Of a stretch of DNA of 11,890 nucleotides, positions 6,757-11,890 are shown in pieces. The translations under genes were made by a program, and so were the position numbers. The stretch comes from Bacteroidia bacterium (lineage in GTDB: Bacteria; Bacteroidota; Bacteroidia; Bacteroidales; Azobacteroidaceae), in contig BNTT01000088.1 in NCBI GenBank assembly GCA_025996815.1, positions 1 to 11,890 on the forward strand, in the 5' to 3' direction. The notes below the pieces were generated by a model, which did no database searches, was not told where the DNA came from, and saw only the letters and a program-made list of their open reading frames with translations. The number at the start of each line of letters is the position of its first letter. Within the stretch, counting starts at the first letter, position 1.

Positions 6757-7485
6757 ATGAGAAAATTCACTGAAAATTCTAAGAAATGTGCTTTGGTTGT
6801 GCTGTGTGCCGCTTTAGGCTTAACAGGCTGCCTTGGAGGCGAAGGCTCAAACACACAAACATTCGTTGATATACCCGCTGTGATGGGCGAGCACACATCA
6901 GGTCGTCAAACATTAGCCACCCCGTATGGAGAAATCCTTCACGACAATTCCGAGTTAGGCGTGGGGGATTGTGTGCTGATTGATTTTAAATTGGATTCTG
7001 ATAATCAGCCGCTCTATGCTACCGAGGGCATCCTCTCGGCTGAGGATTTAAAAGTTACCACCAAGATTGAGCACTCGCCGGCAACTCTAATTGAAGAGGA
7101 AAAGCCTGATACGACAGGGTTCACGTTTCCAATGACGGATTATGCGACAGCTTGTGTGCTGAAAAACAAACTCTTCGTGATATTTATCCATCAAATGTTT
7201 AAAAATCAGGAGGTGGAATATCGCTTGGAATTGGTCAAAACGGCAGAATACACCTACGATGCCTATCTGATGACAAGCAGCAGTGAGCCGGCAAGCGGGG
7301 TTACAACCTATTTGGATAGAGGGTGGCACGTATTTGAGCTTTCGAGAAAGTGGTTTTCTGAATCTACCGATACGACATATCCATACATCTTCCTCAGCGT
7401 GAAATATTTTGTGGGCGGCGAAGGCGAAAATGCTTGGAGAAGTTTTAGCGGCAATCCATCAAAAATTTATTGGTATCAACAATAA
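6757..7485 (+). CDS. Lipoprotein, possibly NigD-like
   Basis: A 242-residue predicted lipoprotein. The start ATG at 6757 gives [10 protein letters not shown], a hydrophobic segment [11 protein letters not shown] and the lipobox LTGC with acylated Cys25; an earlier TTG lies inside the promoter. After a Gly/Ser-rich linker come a probable beta-rich domain with [20 protein letters not shown] and, near the end, Trp- and Tyr-rich strands ([26 protein letters not shown]). An N-terminal OB-like domain plus a C-terminal beta-sandwich in a short lipoprotein resembles the NigD-like family of Bacteroidales, but no diagnostic motif proves it. Function is unknown. It is the first gene after a strong promoter, and its last 56 bases overlap the smpB reading frame, so smpB expression probably depends on it. 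Confidence 0.75.
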   Translation: MRKFTENSKKCALVVLCAALGLTGCLGGEGSNTQTFVDIPAVMGEHTSGRQTLATPYGEILHDNSELGVGDCVLIDFKLDSDNQPLYATEGILSAEDLKVTTKIEHSPATLIEEEKPDTTGFTFPMTDYATACVLKNKLFVIFIHQMFKNQEVEYRLELVKTAEYTYDAYLMTSSSEPASGVTTYLDRGWHVFELSRKWFSESTDTTYPYIFLSVKYFVGGEGENAWRSFSGNPSKIYWYQQ

Positions 7486-7924
7486 TATCGTCATAAAGAA
7501 CAGAAAAGCCTCATTCGACTACGAATTTATTGAGACTTATGTGGCAGGCATCGTGCTCACGGGCACGGAAATCAAGTCTATTCGGCTTGGCAAAGCCAGT
7601 CTGGTGGATTGTTTTTGCCTGTTTGTCAATCGCGAACTGTGGGTGCGCGGGATGTATATCGCCGAGTATTTTTATGGCACCTACAACAATCACGTTGCGC
7701 GCTCCGACCGCAAGTTGCTGCTCAACCGCAAGGAATTGAAAAAAATCGAAGAACTGTCTAAAAACAGCGGCTACACCATCATCCCAACCAAGATGTTTCT
7801 CAACGAAAAGGGCTTGGTCAAGGTGGTCATCGCCGTTGCCAAAGGCAAAAAACTCTACGACAAACGCCAATCCCTCCGCGAAAAAGACGACCGGCGCGAT
7901 ATGGAACGCGCCTTTAAAAAATAA
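7430..7924 (+). CDS. smpB: SsrA-binding protein SmpB (start uncertain)
   Basis: Binds tmRNA and brings it to stalled ribosomes for trans-translation. Family blocks are clear: [16 protein letters not shown] (22-37), [18 protein letters not shown] (43-60), [10 protein letters not shown] (94-103) and [12 protein letters not shown] (135-146), with a basic C-terminal tail. From the ATG at 7430 it has 164 residues, but the first ~18 ([12 protein letters not shown]...) do not resemble SmpB and overlap the lipoprotein C-terminus by 56 bases. An ATG nearer to the conserved region is absent. Alternatives are a rare ATT or ATC start near 7466-7490, which would place translation initiation at the lipoprotein stop (7483-7485). 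The tmRNA gene is not in the window. dapA follows after 19 bases. Confidence 0.93.
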   Translation: MLGEVLAAIHQKFIGINNNIVIKNRKASFDYEFIETYVAGIVLTGTEIKSIRLGKASLVDCFCLFVNRELWVRGMYIAEYFYGTYNNHVARSDRKLLLNRKELKKIEELSKNSGYTIIPTKMFLNEKGLVKVVIAVAKGKKLYDKRQSLREKDDRRDMERAFKK

Positions 7925-7943
7925 TTTTAGAACAACGAAACAG

Positions 7944-8822
7944 ATGAAAAAAATCAACCTCAGTGGGATGGGAGTAGCCCTGATAACTCCTTTTCGTGCA
8001 GACGGTCAAGTCGATTTTTCCGCGCTCACGCGGCTCGTGGAACTGCATCTAACCGCCGGAACGGACTATCTGGTCGTCCTCGGCACCACCGCCGAAACCC
8101 CTACCCTGACATTGGACGAGCAGACCCGAATCGTGCAAGCGGTGGTCGCACAGGTGAATAAAAAAATGCCGATTGTTGTGGGATTGGGCGGCAACAACAC
8201 CGCCGCCTTGGTGCAACGCCTTGAAACAGAAGATTTTACGGGCGTGGACGCCATCCTGTCCGTTGTCCCCTACTACAATAAACCGTCGCAAGAGGGCATC
8301 TATCAGCACTATAAGGCGTTGGCGGAGGCAAGCAAACTGCCGCTCGTGCTCTACAACGTGCCCGGACGGACGGGTGCCAATATGACTGCCGACACCTGCC
8401 TGCGATTGGCAAACGCCTTCGACAGCATCATCGCCGTCAAAGAGGCATCGGGCAACACCGAGCAAATCAGCCGGATTCTCACACAAAAACCCGAAGGCTT
8501 CCAAGTCATCTCCGGCGACGACGGCTTGGCACTGTCGCTGATTGCCGCAGGAGCCGTGGGCGTAACATCGGTGCTTGGCAACGCCTTCCCCAAAGAATTT
8601 GCCCAAATGGTGCACCTCGCATTAGAAGGCAACCTCAAGCAGGCACAGCCCATTCACGAGGGCTTTTCCGAACTGACGGCATTGCTGTTTGCCGACGGCA
8701 ATCCCGCCGGCGTGAAATGCCTCCTCGCCGCGATGGGCTATTGCGAAAACGTGCTGCGCCTGCCGTTGGTGCCGGTGCAGGCGGCTATTGAGGCAGAAAT
8801 TCACAAGCAATTGCATAAATAA
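7944..8822 (+). CDS. dapA: 4-hydroxy-tetrahydrodipicolinate synthase
   Basis: Condenses pyruvate with aspartate-semialdehyde, the committed step of diaminopimelate and lysine synthesis. It has 292 residues from the ATG at 7944 (MKKINLSGMGVALITPF); the longer open frame upstream overlaps smpB and has no family similarity. The (beta/alpha)8 barrel motifs are complete: GTTAE (47-51, Thr48/49), YYNKP (110-114), YNVPGRTG with Tyr137 and Arg142, and the Schiff-base Lys166 in AVKEASGN. GDDGLALSLIAAGAVGVTSV follows. The length is normal. It lies between smpB and the exbD pair with short gaps (19 and 10 bases), consistent with co-transcription. No lysine riboswitch or other leader is visible upstream. 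Confidence 0.96.
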   Translation: MKKINLSGMGVALITPFRADGQVDFSALTRLVELHLTAGTDYLVVLGTTAETPTLTLDEQTRIVQAVVAQVNKKMPIVVGLGGNNTAALVQRLETEDFTGVDAILSVVPYYNKPSQEGIYQHYKALAEASKLPLVLYNVPGRTGANMTADTCLRLANAFDSIIAVKEASGNTEQISRILTQKPEGFQVISGDDGLALSLIAAGAVGVTSVLGNAFPKEFAQMVHLALEGNLKQAQPIHEGFSELTALLFADGNPAGVKCLLAAMGYCENVLRLPLVPVQAAIEAEIHKQLHK

Positions 8823-8832
8823 AACAGCAACA

Positions 8833-9351
8833 ATGGCAGCCGGAGGATTCACATTTAACAAAAGGCAGCGGTCTAAGCCGGGCATCAATTCCAGTGCGTC
8901 GGCTGATATTGCGTTTTTGTTGCTCGTGTTCTTCCTGATAACAAGCTCGTTGGATTCGCTCACGGGGATTTATCGGCGGATGGACGCGGCGGCGGCAGAA
9001 AATGCCCTCAAACAGCGCACCGACATCCTGAAACGCAACCTGTTGGAACTCACGATTGACGAAAACAGCCAACTGATTTACGACAATGCGACGTTTGACA
9101 TCAGCAACCTCCGCACGCTGAGCAAGACCTTCATTGCCAATCCCAATCACGCCGATTTTTTGCCCGAAGACCCCACGAAGCACGTCATCAACCTGAAAAT
9201 CAGTCGCGAGGCAACTTACGAAAGCTACCTGAACGTGCTGAACGAACTGACCGCCGCCTACAACGAACTGCGCCGCGAAGCCAACGACACCCTCCGCGTG
9301 ATTTATCCGATGCACATTTCCGAAACAGAACTGAAAGGAGGCGCGCCATGA
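8833..9351 (+). CDS. exbD: ExbD/TolR-family proton-channel subunit, first copy
   Basis: Inner-membrane protein of the ExbB-ExbD or TolQ-TolR type, which turns proton flow into mechanical work on TonB or Tol proteins. It has 172 residues from the ATG at 8833 (MAAGGFTFNKRQRSKPG). A basic cytoplasmic N-terminus precedes one membrane helix (about 26-44, SADIAFLLLVFFLITSSL), with the essential proton-carrying Asp25 at its start. A periplasmic domain of about 125 residues follows, with a predicted helical stretch DAAAAENALKQRTDILKRNL. It begins 10 bases after dapA and overlaps the next exbD by four bases (ATGA). No exbB or tolQ gene is present beside it. Whether it serves TonB, Tol or gliding-type machinery cannot be told from sequence. 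Confidence 0.85.
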   Translation: MAAGGFTFNKRQRSKPGINSSASADIAFLLLVFFLITSSLDSLTGIYRRMDAAAAENALKQRTDILKRNLLELTIDENSQLIYDNATFDISNLRTLSKTFIANPNHADFLPEDPTKHVINLKISREATYESYLNVLNELTAAYNELRREANDTLRVIYPMHISETELKGGAP

Positions 9352-9809
9352 GCCGTTTTCGCCGCAACAAAAAGCAGATGTCGTTTGAAATCAACACGGC
9401 TTCCCTGCCCGATTTGGTTTTCACCGTCCTGTTTTTTTTCATGATTACGTCCCACTTTCAGACCATGCCCAACAGGGTAAAAATTGATTTGCCGACCGCC
9501 ACCGAGTTGCAAAAATTGCAGGAGAGGTCGCTGATTATCCACATCATGGCGGGTCAAGAACTGGCAGGTCAATCCCGCAACGCCGGTGCGTCAAGGATTC
9601 AACTAAACAACGAAATCATCGCATTGGAACAATTGCCGGACAAGTTGCGCACCTTGAAAGCCACGGTGCCGGAGCCCGACCGCCCCCAACTGATGAGCAT
9701 CCTCAAAATAGACAAAAGCACCCCGATGGGGATTGTGACGGACATAAAAAAACACCTGCGCGAGGCGGGAGTGCTCACTATTCACTATTCGGCGACAAAA
9801 AAGCCGTAA
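9348..9809 (+). CDS. exbD: ExbD/TolR-family proton-channel subunit, second copy
   Basis: Second family member, 153 residues. The N-terminus MSRFRRNKKQMSFEINTASL is basic, followed by one membrane helix (about 22-38, LPDLVFTVLFFFMITS) with the conserved Asp22. The periplasmic part contains VKIDLPTATELQ and a C-terminal TPMGIVTDIKKHLREAGV like the last helix-strand of ExbD folds. The start overlaps the stop of the first copy, so equal, coupled production is likely. Paired divergent ExbDs are typical of Bacteroidota, where they probably form a heteromeric pair. It is the last gene before the accessory region; no terminator hairpin follows the stop. Confidence 0.85.
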   Translation: MSRFRRNKKQMSFEINTASLPDLVFTVLFFFMITSHFQTMPNRVKIDLPTATELQKLQERSLIIHIMAGQELAGQSRNAGASRIQLNNEIIALEQLPDKLRTLKATVPEPDRPQLMSILKIDKSTPMGIVTDIKKHLREAGVLTIHYSATKKP

Positions 9810-9853
9810 TTAGGCGAGATATCTGGAATACCAAAAACAACAAACAAATTTTC

Positions 9854-10109
9854 TTAAAAATAGTTATAGTTAAGAACAATGTTTTTGTCAACAGCGACAA
9901 TGTCAACGACTCCGATTAATTCATGCAAAAAAGCTAATGCCTTGTCTTTGCCCTCATCTTTTCGTAGCAGATAAAATACATCCGTAACTATACCCCTGCA
10001 CTTTTTGTTCACTGATTTTTTTGAAAATATTGACCGCATCTTGATAAAACGGTTGCCTTTTTAACGCAATGTCTATGATAACATTTGTATCTATCAATGC
10101 TTTTATCAT
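9854..10109 (-). pseudogene. PIN-domain (VapC-like) toxin pseudogene, frameshifted and truncated
   Basis: From the ATG at 10109 the minus strand reads MIKALIDTNVIIDIALKRQP, the classic PIN nuclease N-terminus with the first catalytic Asp7, and continues to KVQGYSY before a stop at 9954-9956. The homology continues in another frame from about 9990 as VTDVFYLLRKDEGKDKALAF and VAVDKNIVLN, ending at 9854. So there is a frameshift with small loss near 9985-9995. The protein also stops after about 100 residues, where VapC proteins run to about 130-140. The C-terminal acidic residues and TRN segment are missing. Active VapC-type toxins cleave RNA; this one should be dead. The start overlaps the stop of an upstream antitoxin remnant (ATGA), as in a toxin-antitoxin operon. 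Confidence 0.78.
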
Positions 10110-10192
10110 TTGTGTTTTTCCATTAAATATTCATACTTGGCATTATCTAATTCTTCATCTGTCATGTCTCCTGACTTTGACAATGCGACCCC
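10106..10192 (-). pseudogene. C-terminal remnant of the cognate antitoxin gene
   Basis: Immediately upstream of the PIN toxin start and overlapping it by ATGA, the minus strand reads LSKSGDMTDEELDNAKYEYL then MEKHK and stops. An acidic, helical C-terminus ending at the toxin start is what the toxin-binding tail of a VapB-like antitoxin looks like. The DNA-binding N-terminal part is absent: going upstream, the frame runs straight into the 3' end of the IS1634-type transposase gene (stop at 10192-10194). I infer that the insertion removed or displaced it. The exact boundary is not visible. Confidence 0.55.
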
Positions 10193-11736
10193 TAAACGAA
10201 ATTCCAAAAATTTTCGTCAAAAAGTTTGGCGATAGACTTGTGTCTTGGGGTTAGCAGCATCGTTTTTGTTATCGTTTCATTACTAATTGGCAATTTGATT
10301 TTTAATGTAGTTATGGTTTTGGCAATGTCTAATACTTTATCAACGCTCAAGTTTATATCCTCCGATTTCAGTATTCTTTCAAGTTCCTTATACACTTTGT
10401 AAGCCACAAAACAAATACAGAGATGTGCCACAATGCGTTTCTTTGTAAAATGGAACATCGGTCGCAGCTCCAAAGTTCCTTTTGTTATGCGGAACGCCCG
10501 TTCCACCTGCCAAAGTTCGCTGTATTGCTCGTAAACCGCTTTTGCGGTCAGGTTTGTATTGGTAATATAACCCTTCAAGCCATCCCAACGCTCATCTTCC
10601 CTGATTTTATCGTAATTGATGGACGCTTTTATATCATCGCTTATTTCCAGAAACTTATTGTAACCGCGCTTATTAACCTTGTCCTTTGTTATTGAACCGC
10701 TCTTATATTCCTTTTCAAGCCGTTTTATGCCCTTTTCGCGATTGTAGTGGTCTTTCCTTGCCCTGTTTTGAGAATAACCGACAATCAGGCGGGAAGTGGC
10801 TGTCTTTTGATATTCATAAAACTTACCGTCTTCTTTTTCCAACGATAAAATCCATTTTGTTATCGATTTGCTTTCGTTTTTTATTCTTGCACCAAGAATA
10901 TATTTGTAATTTTTCTGTTCCAACAGAGCGATATTGTCATTGTTCATCAGTCCCGAATCGGCAACGACAACAAAATCTTGCAAATCAAATTGTTTCACAA
11001 AATCCTTGACAACCGGAAGCATCGTATGTCCTTCATACTTGTTGCCCTCGTGGATGGAATAGGCTAAAGGATAGCCACCTGAACTGACCAATAAGCCCAA
11101 GACTATCTGTGGACAGGCGTGTTTCCCGTCCTTTGAAAATCCCGTTTTACGCAGTTCATCGGCAGTGTCGGTTTCAAAATAAAGCGTGGTGACATCGTAA
11201 AACACCAGCCCGATTTTGCCTCCCAATATCTTCCGCGTATGTTCAACGCTGATTTGCTGAACTTTATCCTTTTGTTTGTCGTGCAATTTATCCAAATAGC
11301 GATAAATTTTGTGCAGTTCCACATCTTCATCATAATACGACTTCAAGTAATCAACCGTCGCCACCTTGCTGCGTGGCTGACAAATACGCGATACAACCAA
11401 ATGTTTCAATATCTCATCGTCAATTTTGTCAAAACCAACCAATTGAAACACACGGTTTCAGGTTAGTTGAGTTCCATTGAGCAGTATGTTCTCAATATTG
11501 CCCAATAAACGCTCTGTAACTTGCTTCTCTTCCTGTTCGCGCGTATGTTCGGCAAACATATCCCGTGCGCCAAGGTAAGCCGACAGCCATTTTTTGCCGT
11601 GCTGATACAAGTTCTCTATCTCGGATGCATCTGAACTGCTACCGAGTGTTTTTACATAATTGCTTTTACCGTTACATTTGGAAACGGTTACCACACTTGT
11701 AGTCCCTGACCGATTTTTCTTTTTCTTTACAAACAT
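10192..11736 (-). pseudogene. IS1634-family (IS4-type DDE) transposase, interrupted by an in-frame TGA
   Basis: One continuous frame of 515 codons from the ATG at 11736 to TAG at 10192, broken only by TGA at codon 93 (11460-11458). The part before it, MFVKKKKNRSGTTSVVTVSK to LLNGTQLT, is the usual IS1634 N-terminus. The part after it, from NRVFQLVGFDKID, holds the DDE core: Asp181 in VFYDVTTLYFE, Asp260 in VVADSGLMNN and Glu412 in YSELWQVERAFRITK, where the Y-x6-E-x6-K spacing of the IS4-type signature is kept. Codon numbers count the TGA. A GTG at 11451 could start a shorter protein lacking the N-terminal region. The neighbouring L19, dUTPase, Nth and PheS genes end in TGA, so TGA is a stop here. 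Otherwise the gene looks intact and recent. Confidence 0.85.
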
Positions 11737-11740
11737 AGTG

Positions 11741-11748
11741 CAAATATA
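11741..11748 (-). promoter_or_regulatory. Possible promoter -7 element of the IS1634-type transposase
   Basis: TATATTTG on the minus strand fits TAnnTTTG, only 4 bases before the transposase ATG, which implies a leaderless or nearly leaderless message. Its -33 region would fall in or next to the end of the adjacent insertion sequence, so the original promoter may have been altered. Confidence 0.45.
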
Positions 11749-11763
11749 GCTCTTTTTACGGCT

Positions 11764-11797
11764 TGAGGCTGTCTCAAAAGGACAGCCTCATTTTTAT
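11764..11797 (+). terminator. Hairpin with T-run at the insertion-sequence end
   Basis: TGAGGCTGTC (11764-11773) pairs perfectly with GACAGCCTCA (11781-11790) around a 7-base loop TCAAAAG, followed by a run of five T. As RNA on the plus strand it has the form of an intrinsic terminator. At the end of an insertion sequence it would shield the transposase from outside transcription. Confidence 0.6.
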
Positions 11798-11824
11798 ATA
11801 TATTTAATATTCCCCTATTTTTCG

Positions 11825-11832
11825 TACCTTTG
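11825..11832 (+). promoter_or_regulatory. Promoter -7 element of the second insertion sequence
   Basis: TACCTTTG followed by CATC, identical over 12 bases to the lipoprotein and aspS promoters. It lies 27 bases before the ATG at 11860 and just downstream of the hairpin. Confidence 0.65.
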
Positions 11833-11859
11833 CATCTGCAAATCAAAGATATAAGCATT

Positions 11860-11890
11860 ATGGCAAAAGTAGTATTTAAGGATTACAGTC
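11860..11890 (+). CDS. Start of a transposase gene, probably IS1182 family (partial)
   Basis: Only ten codons are visible, MAKVVFKDYS, before the window ends. This opening matches the start I recall for IS1182-family transposases of Bacteroidota, and the hairpin end and promoter upstream support an insertion-sequence gene. Ten residues cannot prove the family. Nothing can be said about whether the gene is intact. Confidence 0.5.
   Translation, partial: MAKVVFKDYS

Larger units (their letters stand above)
10189..11763 (-). mobile_element. IS1634-type insertion sequence (ends approximate)
   Basis: The element is defined by its transposase gene, which fills nearly all of it. The left end lies close to the transposase stop, where the antitoxin remnant begins. 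The right end must lie between the transposase promoter (11741-11748) and the start of the next element near 11764. The two edges share only a weak similarity (CCCCTAAA outward at the left against GCCGTAAA at the right), so terminal inverted repeats and target duplication are not established. The right end may have been clipped by the neighbouring element. Confidence 0.6.
11764..11890 (+). mobile_element. Left end of a second insertion sequence, probably IS1182 family
   Basis: The element is taken to begin at the hairpin GAGGCTGTC...GACAGCCTC, which resembles the terminal repeats of Bacteroidota IS1182-type elements as I remember them. A promoter and the start of a transposase-like gene pointing inward follow. 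It abuts the upstream side of the IS1634-type element and is divergent from it. The other end is outside the window, so the family call and the exact first base are provisional. Confidence 0.55.

Noticed and set aside
11458..11460. Alternative genetic code with TGA read as glycine
   Set aside because: rplS, dut, nth and pheS end at TGA exactly where their families end, so TGA works as a stop in this genome.
10150..11790. Clear terminal inverted repeats and target duplication for the IS1634-type element
   Set aside because: The best match between the two edges is about six of eight bases, and no flanking direct repeat was found by eye.
1..11890. tRNA or rRNA genes, CRISPR array, riboswitch upstream of dapA
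   Set aside because: No cloverleaf-like sequence, regularly spaced repeats or long structured leader was seen; dapA has only 19 bases upstream of it.

Overview
The window looks like a chromosome segment from a member of the Bacteroidota, probably order Bacteroidales. The evidence is the repeated promoter -7 element TAnnTTTG (TACCTTTG at 888-895 minus, 966-973, 6728-6735 and 11825-11832; TATTTTTG at 6690-6697 minus; TATATTTG at 11741-11748 minus), A-rich start regions without Shine-Dalgarno sequences, the cysteine-rich PheS insert, an OlsB/OlsA-type acyltransferase pair resembling glycine-lipid genes, and a pair of exbD genes. Species cannot be read from the sequence.

Layout. Positions 1-842 hold the 5' part of aspS on the minus strand. 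At 341/342 it meets a piece of the same gene in the opposite orientation, giving a perfect 116-bp inverted repeat (1-116 and 342-457) around a 225-bp loop. This is most simply an amplification or assembly fold-back chimaera. From 966 a plus-strand operon carries rplS, dut (TTG start overlapping the rplS stop) and an exported TPR protein. A minus-strand operon converges on it and is transcribed glsA-like, glsB-like, pheS, nth, with overlaps at the first and last junctions. A divergent promoter pair at 6690-6735 separates it from a plus-strand cluster: lipoprotein, smpB, dapA, exbD, exbD.

Positions 9810-11890 are accessory DNA. A minus-strand PIN-domain toxin pseudogene (frameshifted and missing its C-terminal half) follows the last codons of a probable antitoxin. 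That antitoxin is cut off by an IS1634-type element. The IS transposase itself carries an in-frame TGA after codon 92. Directly beside it, in the opposite orientation, begins a second insertion sequence, probably IS1182 family, with a hairpin end, its own promoter and the first codons of a transposase that runs out of the window.

How the genes work together. The core genes serve translation (aspS, rplS, pheS, smpB), nucleotide and DNA quality control (dut, nth), membrane lipid synthesis (the acyltransferase pair), lysine/diaminopimelate synthesis (dapA) and proton-motive-force coupling across the envelope (exbD pair, with no exbB here). The right end is a decaying toxin-antitoxin locus that has collected insertion sequences. 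I did not find a convincing new biological system. The points most worth checking are the aspS fold-back, the layered toxin-antitoxin/IS wreckage with its in-frame TGA, and the deep lipoprotein/smpB overlap.
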